Of a DNA stretch of 64,000 bases, positions 50,376 to 58,490 are shown piece by piece (the first letter of the stretch is position 1; the number at the start of each line of letters is the position of its first letter). The stretch is from the NCBI GenBank assembly GCA_963828555.1, contig CAWHEL010000004.1:62001-126000 (forward strand), in the 5' to 3' direction. The translations under genes and the position numbers were made by a program. This stretch comes from JADJPO01 sp963828555. Lineage in GTDB: Bacteria > Actinomycetota > Actinomycetes > Actinomycetales > Kineosporiaceae. The notes under the pieces are model-generated. The model searched no databases. It was not told the DNA's origin and saw only the letters and a list, made by a program, of their open reading frames with translations.

Positions 50376-51389
50376 GTGACCCCGCCCGGCCCGGGTCGCA
50401 TCGTCCTGCTCGTCACCAGCCCGCGGACGGCGCCGGGGCAGCTCACCTGGCCCGCCTGGGACCAGCTCCGTGCGGCAGGCTCGGTGCTGGCCGCCGACCC
50501 AGACCCGCAGTGGGTCGCCGCCCTGGCCGAGGCCGGCGTCACGATCGAGGACGTCGTCGACGCTCCGGTCGCCCAGCGCGCCGGCCTGCTGCTGGACGCC
50601 GTGACCCCGCCGTCCGGGGCAGTGTCGCCGGACGGTCCGGGGGCACTGGTCGTGTGGTTCGGCTCCATGGACGGCGACCCGGGCCTGACCGACGCCCTGG
50701 CCGAGCACCTGGCCCGGCGGGCCGTGGCCGCGGCCCCGCCCGAGGTCGAACTGGTGATGGGGTCGCACGACCTGCCCGGGGCCCGGCTGCTCGACCTGGT
50801 GGCCGTGATGGACCGGCTGCGGTCGCCCGGCGGCTGCCCCTGGGACGCCGAGCAGACCCATCTCAGCCTGGTGCCCTTCCTGCTCGAGGAGACCCACGAG
50901 CTGATCGAGGCGATCGAGGCCCTCGACGGTGCAACGGATCGGGCCCACCTGATGGAGGAGCTCGGAGACCTTCTGCTGCAGGTGATCTTCCACGCCCGGA
51001 TGGCGCAGGACGACACCGAGGCGCCCTTCTCCATCGACGACGTCGCCGCCGGCATCGTGGCCAAATTGGTCCGCCGGCACCCCCACGTCTTCGGCGACGT
51101 CAGCGTGAGCGGCCCCGGCGAGGTGATCGCCAACTGGGAGCAGATCAAGGCCGAGGAGAAGCAGCGGACCGGGGTCTTCGACGGCATCCCGGCCAGCCTG
51201 CCTGCGCTCGCCCGAGCGCAGAAGATGCTCGGCCGTCTGGGCGGCGACGCCGACCCGGCCGGCTGGGAGGCGGCGGCGGACGGCGACCCGATCGCGGCGA
51301 CCCTGCTCAGCGCCGTCCGGCAGGCCCAGGCTGCGGGAACCGACGCCGAGTCGGTGTTGCGCCTGGCCCTGGCTCGGTTGGCCGGCTGA
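50376..51389 (+). CDS. mazG: Nucleoside triphosphate pyrophosphohydrolase MazG
   Basis: The 337-residue protein has an N-terminal 120-residue domain of unknown role. The MazG domain follows: LRSPGGCPWDAEQTHLSL, the metal-binding LLEETHELIEAIE (about 168-180) and LMEELGDLLLQVIFHARMA (about 191-209). It then ends with FGDVSVSGPGEVIANWEQIKAEEK. It hydrolyses dNTPs/NTPs to monophosphates and pyrophosphate for nucleotide sanitising. GTG at 50376 follows the lipoprotein stop by 4 bp. Only one MazG domain is present, as in actinobacterial homologs. Confidence 0.92.
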   Translation: MTPPGPGRIVLLVTSPRTAPGQLTWPAWDQLRAAGSVLAADPDPQWVAALAEAGVTIEDVVDAPVAQRAGLLLDAVTPPSGAVSPDGPGALVVWFGSMDGDPGLTDALAEHLARRAVAAAPPEVELVMGSHDLPGARLLDLVAVMDRLRSPGGCPWDAEQTHLSLVPFLLEETHELIEAIEALDGATDRAHLMEELGDLLLQVIFHARMAQDDTEAPFSIDDVAAGIVAKLVRRHPHVFGDVSVSGPGEVIANWEQIKAEEKQRTGVFDGIPASLPALARAQKMLGRLGGDADPAGWEAAADGDPIAATLLSAVRQAQAAGTDAESVLRLALARLAG

Positions 51390-51502
51390 CCCGCTACCTG
51401 CTTCATCGGGGAGGACTGTCGTCCGGCGGCGGTGCCGCGGGTGCTGGATAGGGTGGAGGCGGTCGACAAGCCGAACCGACACACAGCTCAAGGAGCACAT
51501 CC

Positions 51503-52786
51503 GTGGCAAGCATCGAAGCTGTAGGCGCCCGCGAGATCCTCGACTCGCGGGGTAACCCCACTGTCGAGGTCGAGGTCGCTCTGGACGACGGCACCATCGC
51601 ACGAGCGGCGGTCCCCTCCGGCGCCTCCACCGGTGCCTTCGAGGCGGTAGAACGTCGCGACGGCGACAAGGGTCGCTACGGCGGCAAGGGCGTCGAGCAG
51701 GCTGTGACCGCCGTGCTCGACCAGCTCGGCCCGGAGCTGCTCGGCTTCGACGCCGCCGACCAGCGCATGATCGACCAGGCGATGATCGACCTGGACGGCA
51801 CCGACAACAAGGGATCGATCGGCGCCAACGCGATCCTCGGTGTCTCCCTGGCCGTGGCCAAGGCCGCCGCCGACTCGGCCGGTCTGCCGCTGTTCCGCTA
51901 CCTCGGCGGCCCGAACGCGCACGTGCTGCCGGTGCCCATGATGAACATCCTCAACGGCGGTGCGCACGCCGACGGTGGGGTCGACATCCAGGAGTTCATG
52001 GTCGCCCCGATCGGTGCGCCCACCTTCCGGGAGGCGGTCCGCTGGGGCGCCGAGGTCTACCACTCGCTGAAGTCGGTGCTCAAGTCCAAGGGCTACGCCA
52101 CCGGTCTGGGCGACGAAGGCGGCTTCGCGCCGTCCCTGCCGACCAACCGTGAGGCGCTGGACCTGATCGCGGTCGCGATCGGCCAGGCCGGCTTCACCCT
52201 GGGCAAGGACGTGGCGCTCGCGCTCGACGTCGCCGCCACCGAGTTCTTCTCCGACGGCAGCTACAGCTTCGAGGGCAAGAAGCTCTCGGCTGCAGAGATG
52301 ACCGAGTACTACACCTCGCTGGTCAACGACTTCCCGCTGGTCTCGATCGAGGACCCGCTGTCCGAGGACGACTGGGACGGCTGGGTGGCGATCACCTCGG
52401 CGCTCGGCTCGCGGGTGCAACTGGTCGGCGACGACCTGTTCGTGACCAACCCGGTGCGGTTGCGCAAGGGCATCGAGCTCGGTGCTGCCAACTCGATGCT
52501 GGTCAAGGTGAACCAGATCGGTTCGCTGACCGAGACGCTGGACGCCGTGTCCCTGGCCCACCGCAGCGGCTACAGCTGCATGATGAGCCACCGCAGCGGC
52601 GAGACCGAGGACACCACCATCGCCGACCTCGCCGTGGCCACCGACTGCGGCCAGATCAAGACGGGTGCACCGGCCCGGTCCGAACGGGTGGCGAAGTACA
52701 ACCAGCTGCTACGGATCGAGGAGGAGCTGGACGACGCCGCGGTCTACGCGGCAGCCTCGGCCTTCCCCCGCTACACCCCGCGCTGA
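51503..52786 (+). CDS. eno: Enolase
   Basis: The 427-residue enzyme begins MASIEAVGAREILDSRGNPTVEVEV, contains PSGASTG, MMNILNGGAHADGGVDIQEFM, the GDEGGFAPSL catalytic Glu region, SIEDPLSEDDWDGW and VKVNQIGSLTET with SHRSGETEDT. It converts 2-phosphoglycerate to phosphoenolpyruvate. The GTG is preceded by AGGAG at 8 nt. TAGGGT (51449-51454) is a possible -10. The order mazG-eno-ftsB-DUF501-ppx is typical of actinobacteria. Confidence 0.96.
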   Translation: MASIEAVGAREILDSRGNPTVEVEVALDDGTIARAAVPSGASTGAFEAVERRDGDKGRYGGKGVEQAVTAVLDQLGPELLGFDAADQRMIDQAMIDLDGTDNKGSIGANAILGVSLAVAKAAADSAGLPLFRYLGGPNAHVLPVPMMNILNGGAHADGGVDIQEFMVAPIGAPTFREAVRWGAEVYHSLKSVLKSKGYATGLGDEGGFAPSLPTNREALDLIAVAIGQAGFTLGKDVALALDVAATEFFSDGSYSFEGKKLSAAEMTEYYTSLVNDFPLVSIEDPLSEDDWDGWVAITSALGSRVQLVGDDLFVTNPVRLRKGIELGAANSMLVKVNQIGSLTETLDAVSLAHRSGYSCMMSHRSGETEDTTIADLAVATDCGQIKTGAPARSERVAKYNQLLRIEEELDDAAVYAAASAFPRYTPR

Positions 52787-52879
52787 GAAACCCCTCCCAG
52801 GCACCCTTCTTGGGGGCCCGATGAACCCCGTGGGGCCGGACTCGTTCGCGCGTCGTCCGGCCCCCGGGCACGTCGTCAT

Positions 52880-52941
52880 GATCGCTGATGTCATGGGTTC
52901 CCACCCACTGGGTGGGGGAAGGCTCATGACAATCAGCGATC
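52880..52941. terminator. Long hairpin behind eno (family D)
   Basis: GATCGCTGAT (52880-52889) pairs with ATCAGCGATC (52932-52941); GTCATG (52890-52895) pairs with CATGAC (52925-52930) around a single bulged A. At the centre CCCACCC-ACT-GGGTGGG (52900-52916) forms a perfect stem. It lies about 95 bp after the eno stop. Confidence 0.8.
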
Positions 52942-53004
52942 TTGCCTGGGCGAGTGCTCCGACGGGGCGGCTGACAGAACGGGGTCATTCGCCCCAAATT
53001 GCGC

Positions 53005-53036
53005 GTAACTCACATCTCTGGAGTAACAGCAGTAAC
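53005..53036. promoter_or_regulatory. GTAAC direct-repeat array upstream of ftsB
   Basis: GTAAC occurs at 53005, 53023 and 53032, so the spacings are 18 and 9 bp. This is a 9-bp register with one degenerate unit. Such 9-bp direct repeats resemble the sites of the actinobacterial response regulator MtrA; the assignment is inference. Confidence 0.5.
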
Positions 53037-53156
53037 ACCCGCCTCTCCTGCGACACGCAACGGAGCTGACCACGACCTGCCGTGGATCACGGTGTCCGGC
53101 ATGCGAAGGTCGAAGCCGACACGTCTTGTCGCACTGCCGTACGGAGGGGGAGAACG

Positions 53157-53867
53157 GTGACCACGCGCCGTCCGACAGCCCCCCGCGCCGCGGTCAAGCG
53201 CACTCCGCGCCTTCCCGCCCAGGCGGCCCAGACCCCTTCCGGCTCGACCTCGGCGCGCACCCCGGCCGCCCGGTCCACGGCCAAGCCGGCCGCGAAGTCC
53301 GCGGCGAAACCAACCTCGAAGCCCACCGCCAAGCCCGGTGCCACCCGCCCGGGCAGCGGCGGCCGGGCTCCGGGCCGGCCGGCCTCCCGGCCAGGTGCGA
53401 CCCGGTCCAGCGCCGGGCCCGGTCGTACGGCACGCACGCCGCGGGTCGGGCGTGGTAGGCCTCCGGTGATCCGCCCGGTGACCGCCCTGGCCGGGGTGCT
53501 CGTGGTGCTCACCCTGCTGATCGCCCCGTACGTGCGGCCGTGGGTGTCCCAGCGCTCGCAGATCGCCGCCGCCGAGCAGGACGTGATCACGCTGCAGAAC
53601 GACGTGGCCCGGCTGACCGCAGAGCGTGCGCGCTGGGACGACCCGGCCTACGTCGAGGCCCAGGCCCGTGAGCGGCTGAAGTACGTCAAGCCGGGGGAGA
53701 TCGCTTACGGACTGCTCGACGACGGAGCTGCCGACGTCTCCGCCGATCCTCGCGAGGCCGCGGTGGCTGTGCCCCGTCAGGACGCCGCCCGTCCGTGGTA
53801 CTCGACGCTGTGGGGGTCGGTCGAGGCGGCCGGGGATCCGACCACGCAACTGCGCGAGAAGCCCTGA
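53157..53867 (+). CDS. ftsB: Septum formation initiator FtsB/DivIC-like protein
   Basis: The 236-residue protein has a 100-residue basic, Pro/Ala/Lys/Arg-rich cytoplasmic N-terminus with Ala-Lys-Pro repeats. A transmembrane helix (PVTALAGVLVVLTLLIAPYV, about 105-124) follows, then an extracytoplasmic coiled coil (RSQIAAAEQDVITLQNDVARLTAERARWDDPAYVEAQARERLKYVKPGEIAYGL). This is the actinobacterial FtsB/DivIC form, which joins FtsQ and FtsL at the division site. GTG at 53157 follows ACGGAGG by a few bases. Its extended basic tail is longer than in E. coli. Confidence 0.9.
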   Translation: MTTRRPTAPRAAVKRTPRLPAQAAQTPSGSTSARTPAARSTAKPAAKSAAKPTSKPTAKPGATRPGSGGRAPGRPASRPGATRSSAGPGRTARTPRVGRGRPPVIRPVTALAGVLVVLTLLIAPYVRPWVSQRSQIAAAEQDVITLQNDVARLTAERARWDDPAYVEAQARERLKYVKPGEIAYGLLDDGAADVSADPREAAVAVPRQDAARPWYSTLWGSVEAAGDPTTQLREKP

Positions 53868-53889
53868 ACCTCACGTACGCTGCCCGACT

Positions 53890-54444
53890 GTGACTGGCTC
53901 GACCGATCGCCCGGTGGACGCCCGCGACCTGGCCGCCGTGCGTGCTCAGCTCGGCCGGGTGCCGCGCGGCGTGGTCGAGGTGGCCCATCGGTGCGGATGC
54001 GGTCTGCCCGACGTGGTGCGCACCGTCCCCCGGCTGGACGACGGCACGCCGTTCCCGACGTCGTACTACCTGACCTGCCCCCGGGCCGCCTCCGCGGTCG
54101 GCACGCTCGAGGCCGGCGGAACCATGCGGGAGATGTCCCGGCGACTGGCCGAGGAGGCAGGGCTGGCCGCCCGCTACCGTGCCGCGCACGAGGACTACCT
54201 GCGCCGGCGTGCCGAGCTGGGCGCGGTGCCCGAGATCGAGGGGGTCTCGGCCGGTGGGATGCCCGATCGGGTCAAGTGCCTGCACGTGCTGCTCGCCCAC
54301 GCCCTGGCGGCCGGGCCGGGAGTGAATCCGCTCGGCGACGAGACCTTGACCGCCGTGGCCGGCTGGGAGCGGCGGGGCGCGTGCGTCGTGCTCGACGCCG
54401 ATGCAGACCCCGAGTCCGAGGCCGACGAGCGGGGTGACGCGTGA
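53890..54444 (+). CDS. DUF501 family protein
   Basis: The 184-residue protein has the DUF501 pattern: VAHRCGCGLPDVVRTVPRLDDGTPFPTSYYLTCPRA (about 31-66), a Cys-containing region, and C-terminal VKCLHVLLAHALAAGPGVNPLGDE. The function is unknown, but the gene lies between ftsB and ppx in nearly all actinobacteria. TACGCT (53876-53881) lies 8 nt before the GTG and no Shine-Dalgarno is visible, a leaderless-like start. It overlaps ppx by 4 bp. Confidence 0.88.
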   Translation: MTGSTDRPVDARDLAAVRAQLGRVPRGVVEVAHRCGCGLPDVVRTVPRLDDGTPFPTSYYLTCPRAASAVGTLEAGGTMREMSRRLAEEAGLAARYRAAHEDYLRRRAELGAVPEIEGVSAGGMPDRVKCLHVLLAHALAAGPGVNPLGDETLTAVAGWERRGACVVLDADADPESEADERGDA

Positions 54445-55367
54445 GCCGGGTCGCCGCGATCGACTGCGGTACCAACTCGTTGCGCCTGCTGATCGCCGAG
54501 ATCGATTCCGCAGCAGGCACTCTGGTCGATGTCCAGCGCCGGATGGAGATCGTCAGGCTCGGTCAGGGAGTGGATCGCACCGGGCGCTTCCACCCCGAGG
54601 CGCTGCAGCGCACGCTCGACGTCACCGCCGAGTACGCCGAGGCCTGCGCCGCGCAGCAGGTCGGGGCGGTGCGGTTCGTGGCCACCTCGGCCAGCCGGGA
54701 CGCCGCCGACCGGGACGCGTTCGTCGACGGCGTCCACGAACGGCTCGGCGTCTCACCGGAGGTGATCACCGGCGAGGAGGAGGCCCACCTGTCATTCCTC
54801 GGCGCCACCCGCGGTCTGACCACGGTGCCGCCCGGCGAGGTGCTGGTGGTCGACATCGGCGGAGGCTCCACCGAGGCAGTGCTGGGTGTGGCCGGCGGCG
54901 CGGTGCTGGCCGCCCGATCGGTCGACATCGGGTGCGTGCGCCTGCTCGAACGCCACGGTGACGACCCGGCCGGGGTGGCGGCAGCCCGCCGTGACATCGA
55001 GGCGGCGCTGGACGACGTCGCCAGCGTGGTGCCGATCGAGCGCACCCGCGCCCTGGTCGGTCTGGCCGGCACGGTGACCACCGTGACGGCGCACGCGCTG
55101 CGGCTCTCGGCCTACGACGCCGCCCAGATCCATGGCGCCGTGCTGAGTGTGGAGCAGGTCCTCGGCGCCTGCGACGACCTGATCGCCATGAGCCGTGGCC
55201 GGCGGGCGGCCCTGCCGTATCTGCACCCGGGTCGGGTCGATGTGATCGGCGCCGGTGCACTGGTCTGGCGCTGTGTGGTGCAGCGGGTGGGTGAGGCCGC
55301 CGGGATCGCCGACGTCACGACCAGCGAACACGACATCCTGGACGGCATCGCGTGGTCGATCGCATGA
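54441..55367 (+). CDS. Exopolyphosphatase / ppGpp phosphohydrolase family (Ppx/GppA)
   Basis: The 308-residue protein has the ASKHA-fold motifs AAIDCGTNSLRLLIAE (about 5-20), ATSASRDAADRDAF, ITGEEEAHLSF, VVDIGGGSTEAVLG (about 140-153) and LVGLAGTVTTVTA. It should split terminal phosphate from polyphosphate or from pppGpp. This short single-domain form is the usual actinobacterial type. GTG overlaps DUF501 (GTGA). The following lipoprotein gene begins 32 bp after its stop. Confidence 0.92.
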   Translation: MSRVAAIDCGTNSLRLLIAEIDSAAGTLVDVQRRMEIVRLGQGVDRTGRFHPEALQRTLDVTAEYAEACAAQQVGAVRFVATSASRDAADRDAFVDGVHERLGVSPEVITGEEEAHLSFLGATRGLTTVPPGEVLVVDIGGGSTEAVLGVAGGAVLAARSVDIGCVRLLERHGDDPAGVAAARRDIEAALDDVASVVPIERTRALVGLAGTVTTVTAHALRLSAYDAAQIHGAVLSVEQVLGACDDLIAMSRGRRAALPYLHPGRVDVIGAGALVWRCVVQRVGEAAGIADVTTSEHDILDGIAWSIA

Positions 55368-55399
55368 CCGCATGGCTGTCGTCGCTCCCGGAGGTATCC

Positions 55400-56062
55400 G
55401 TGTCGCCTCGTGCGAGGTCACCGCTCGCCGTCGTCGTTCTGGTGCTGCTGGCCGGGTGTTCGTCCGGTGGAGCGGTCCCCATCGCCGAGAACGCGGCGAT
55501 CGCCACCGGCTCCCCGGCCGCCACCACGACATCGCCGGCCCCCGCGTCGTCCGACCCGTCGGTCTTGGCCGCCGGGGCGGCGTCCGAGTCGGTCTCGCCC
55601 GCGCCGACGGTTGCGACGCCGGGTGTCACGCCGTCCGGCAGCGTCGTGCTCAAGGCGCCGACGCTGCCGGTGGTTCCCGGGTACACCTACGCGGCCGCTC
55701 CCAAGGCCGTGGCCCGTGCCTTCGCTGCGGAGCCGGTGGCGCCCCCGCTGAGCTCCCCGACGGTGCGCTCAGTCGTGCGCGACACGGTGAGCATCGGCTC
55801 CGTCGCCGCGCGGACGCTCGACCCCGCACACGTCGGTGACCGTGAGCTGGAGGGGTCGCTGGTCGCCGGGCTGGTCAAGGGCATGAGCGGCCAGGGCTTC
55901 ACGGTGCGCACCCGCCGGGTGTCCGGGGCGTCGGTGACCGTGGCGCTGCGCAAGGACTCGACGATTCTCGTGTGGTACGACAGGGGGCTCGTCTACCAGC
56001 TGATCACCTCCGAGGCTGAGGCGACCGGGCTCGGCTACGTCACGGCCTCCCTGAAGCGCTGA
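55400..56062 (+). CDS. Hypothetical lipoprotein
   Basis: The 220-residue protein has a lipobox VLVLLAGC (Cys at about 20) following SPRARSPLAV. An Ala/Ser/Thr/Pro-rich linker follows, then a C-terminal domain (VAPPLSSPTVRSVVRDTVSIGSVAARTLDP, GLVYQLITSEAEATGLGYVTASLKR). I do not recognise the family. The GTG at 55400 follows GGAGG at 5 nt; the frame extends upstream across ppx without better support. Anchoring in the membrane outer leaflet is expected. Confidence 0.8.
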   Translation: MSPRARSPLAVVVLVLLAGCSSGGAVPIAENAAIATGSPAATTTSPAPASSDPSVLAAGAASESVSPAPTVATPGVTPSGSVVLKAPTLPVVPGYTYAAAPKAVARAFAAEPVAPPLSSPTVRSVVRDTVSIGSVAARTLDPAHVGDRELEGSLVAGLVKGMSGQGFTVRTRRVSGASVTVALRKDSTILVWYDRGLVYQLITSEAEATGLGYVTASLKR

Positions 56063-56200
56063 CCCGGCGGGCTTCGACCCACTGACCCGCTGCCCCCGCC
56101 GCCGACACGCGGACCGCCGATGTTCTTCGCGTTGGCGCAGTAGTGCGCATTATGTAGTAGCGTGGCTCTCGCATCAGCCAACGACACCGGAGGTGGAGGC

Positions 56201-56605
56201 GTGGACACGACGCAGTTGCTCAAGGGGGTGCTCGATCTCGCGGTGCTTGCCGTGGTCTCGCACGAGGACGGCTACGGCTACGACGTGCTGCGCCGGCTCC
56301 GGTCGGCCGGGCTGGACGACGTCGGTGACGCCTCGGTCTACGGCACACTGCGCCGGCTGTACAGCGCCGGCGCCCTGACCTCCTACGTCGTCCCCTCCGA
56401 CGAGGGCCCGCACCGCAAGTACTACGGGATCAACGCCCACGGCCGCACGCTGCTCGCCGAACAGTCGCGCACCTGGGCCGACTTCGCCGACACCATGGGC
56501 GGCCTGCTGGCCACGGCCGGGCATGACTACCGCCCCACCACTGCGCTGCCGGTCCGGGTCCCGGCGACGACCGGCACCAGTACCTTGACGAGGGAGAACG
56601 TGTGA
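56201..56605 (+). CDS. PadR-family transcriptional regulator
   Basis: The 134-residue protein begins QLLKGVLDLAVLAVVSHEDGYGYDVLRRL, the PadR winged-helix N-terminus, followed by VGDASVYGTLRRLYSAGALTSYVVPSDEGPHRKYYGINAHGR. Regulators of this kind usually control nearby membrane or envelope genes. GTG at 56201 has GGAGG at 7 nt. Its TGA overlaps the next ATG (TGATG), so it forms an operon with the HAAS-domain protein. TTGGCG and TAGTAG (56132-56160) upstream are promoter-like but poor. Confidence 0.88.
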   Translation: MDTTQLLKGVLDLAVLAVVSHEDGYGYDVLRRLRSAGLDDVGDASVYGTLRRLYSAGALTSYVVPSDEGPHRKYYGINAHGRTLLAEQSRTWADFADTMGGLLATAGHDYRPTTALPVRVPATTGTSTLTRENV

Positions 56606-57762
56606 TGAGCGCCTCCGTGACCAGCCCAGAAGTGGTGGCCTTCGTTGCCGCGGTGCGCCGAGCGCTCGACGACCTCGGGGCCGAGGAGATCGACGAGCTC
56701 ACCGGTGGGCTCGAGGCCGATCTGGACGACGCGCTCGCCGACGGTGCCTCGGGCGCCGGGATCGAGCGGTTCGGGTCGGCTCAGGACTACGCGGCGGAGT
56801 TGCGGTCTGCGGCGGGGCTGCCACCCCGCGCCGAACGAGGGGGACGGCGCGGGGTGGCCGGGGTCGGGGAGCGGCTGCGCGACGTGCGGGAGCGGCGTCT
56901 GGCCTGGCTGGGGCGGCAGCGCTGGTGGCCGCCGATGCGCGACTTCTTCGTCGTCGTTCGTCCGGCCTGGTGGGTGGCCCGGGCCGGCGCGCTCGCGGTG
57001 CTGGTAGCCGGCGGGGGCGGGGTCACCGCAGGCTGGTTGCTGCTGATGATCGCCCTGGTGGTGGCCAGCGTGCAGGTCGGGCGCCGCGGGCTCGCCGAGC
57101 GCAACGGTTGGCTGCGCGCGGCGGTGCTGCTTCTGAATGTGATCGCGGTGATCGCTGTGCCGAACGTGATCAACCGGGTGATGACCCCCAATGCCGTCTA
57201 CGGGGCGGTGGACGTGCCTCCCGCGCAAGGCATCTGGCTGGACGGGCGGGAGGTGCGCAACATCATCGTCTACGACGCGCAGGGCCGCCCGCTGACCGAT
57301 GTGCAGCTGTTCGACGAGAACGGCGCGCCACTCGCCGTCGGGGAGTCCGCCCGCACGCCGCTGTGGAACGGTGATACCAGCTACTACTCCGAAGGTATGC
57401 CGCCGGTGACCGGCACCGCGCAGGTGCCGATGGTCACCGACCAGGGCCGCCCGGTGTGGAACGTCTTCCCGCTGCGCCAGCAGCAGCTCGAGTGGCGCGG
57501 CCTGTGGTCCGACAACGGCCAGATGGTCGGGTCCCCAGTGAGTCAGCCGTTGATCCCGGTGCCGCCGCAACACCTGGTGCCCGCCCTCGTCGGCCCGAGC
57601 ACCGCTCAAACGCCGTCGGTCACGCCGTCCGCAGCGCCGTCGCCAGTCGGCTCGGCGGCTCTGCCGAGTCCCTCGACGGTGCCGAACGCGTCGGTGGCGC
57701 CGAGCGCGTCGTCCGCAACGAGCGGTGCGCCGTCCGCCTCGGTGGCCCCGTCCGCGCGCTGA
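56605..57762 (+). CDS. HAAS-domain membrane protein paired with PadR
   Basis: The 385-residue protein has an N-terminal HAAS-type helical domain (AAVRRALDDLGAEEIDELTGGLEADLDDALADG..FGSAQDYAAELRSAAGL, about 10-72) that occurs next to PadR genes. It then has three or four hydrophobic helices (AGALAVLVAGGGGVTAGWLLLMIALVVASV, LRAAVLLLNVIAVIAVPNVI). After that comes an extracytoplasmic beta-rich region and a Ser/Pro/Ala-rich tail with VGPSTAQTPSVTPSAAPSP. It likely senses the envelope and works with PadR. The ATG at 56605 has GGGAGA at 7 nt. Function beyond pairing is unknown. Confidence 0.75.
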   Translation: MSASVTSPEVVAFVAAVRRALDDLGAEEIDELTGGLEADLDDALADGASGAGIERFGSAQDYAAELRSAAGLPPRAERGGRRGVAGVGERLRDVRERRLAWLGRQRWWPPMRDFFVVVRPAWWVARAGALAVLVAGGGGVTAGWLLLMIALVVASVQVGRRGLAERNGWLRAAVLLLNVIAVIAVPNVINRVMTPNAVYGAVDVPPAQGIWLDGREVRNIIVYDAQGRPLTDVQLFDENGAPLAVGESARTPLWNGDTSYYSEGMPPVTGTAQVPMVTDQGRPVWNVFPLRQQQLEWRGLWSDNGQMVGSPVSQPLIPVPPQHLVPALVGPSTAQTPSVTPSAAPSPVGSAALPSPSTVPNASVAPSASSATSGAPSASVAPSAR

Positions 57763-57796
57763 CCACATCTGACCGGGTGTGGGAGGGTGGGCCACC

Positions 57797-58483
57797 ATGA
57801 GCGGGATGGTGTCCTTTCCCAGCAACGGGGGGCTGGCGCAGGGGTATCTGGCCGTGCCGGCGGGTGGGTCCGGGCCGGGCGTGATCGTGATCCAGGAGTG
57901 GTGGGGGCTGGTCGGCCACATCAAGGCGGTGGCCGACCGGTTCGCCGAGGCCGGGTACGTCGCGCTGGCGCCCGACCTCTATCACGGCGTCGCCACCGAC
58001 GAGCCGGACGAGGCCATGCGCCTGCTGATGGGGCTGGCCATGGACCAGGCGGCGAAGGACATCGCCGGCGCCGCGACCTACCTCACGGACCTGGAGTCGG
58101 TGTCGGGCACGGGGATCGGGGCGGTCGGATTCTGCATGGGCGGCTCGCTCGCCCTGTGGAGCGCCACGGTCGCCGCGCCGATCATGGCCACGGTCGGGTT
58201 CTACCCGGCGGTGCCCTGGGAGCGGATGAACCCGCGCTGGCCGAGTTATGCCGGCAAGGCGGCGATGATCCACTGCTCGCAGGCCGACGGCACCTCCGCG
58301 GCGCCGGGGATCCAGGCGGCCGTGGCCGCGATCGAGGCGGCCGACGGGCAGGTGACGGTGTACGACTACCCCGGCACCGAGCATGCCTTCGTCAACGACG
58401 ACCGGCCCGAGGTGTACGACGCGGACGCCGCGGCCACCGCGCTGGAGCGGACCCTCGCCTTCTTGGGCGAGCGGCTGCGCTGA
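57797..58483 (+). CDS. Dienelactone hydrolase family protein
   Basis: The 228-residue alpha/beta hydrolase contains GVIVIQEWWGLVGHIKAVADRFAEAGYVALAPDLYHG. The nucleophile elbow is GFCMGGSLA (Cys at about 115), and the C-terminal catalytic His is in YPGTEHAFVND. Dienelactone hydrolases use a Cys-Asp-His triad to open dienelactones; many relatives act on other esters. The ATG at 57797 has GGGAGG about 10 nt before. It stands alone between the HAAS protein and the uracil-DNA glycosylase. Confidence 0.88.
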   Translation: MSGMVSFPSNGGLAQGYLAVPAGGSGPGVIVIQEWWGLVGHIKAVADRFAEAGYVALAPDLYHGVATDEPDEAMRLLMGLAMDQAAKDIAGAATYLTDLESVSGTGIGAVGFCMGGSLALWSATVAAPIMATVGFYPAVPWERMNPRWPSYAGKAAMIHCSQADGTSAAPGIQAAVAAIEAADGQVTVYDYPGTEHAFVNDDRPEVYDADAAATALERTLAFLGERLR

Positions 58484-58490
58484 CGCCGGA

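Larger units (their letters stand above)
52787..53156. other. Intergenic region between eno and ftsB
   Basis: The 370-bp gap holds a long hairpin (52880-52941) and, nearer ftsB, a 9-bp-period GTAAC array (53005-53036). No gene is apparent; the short frames over it have no features. Confidence 0.6.
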
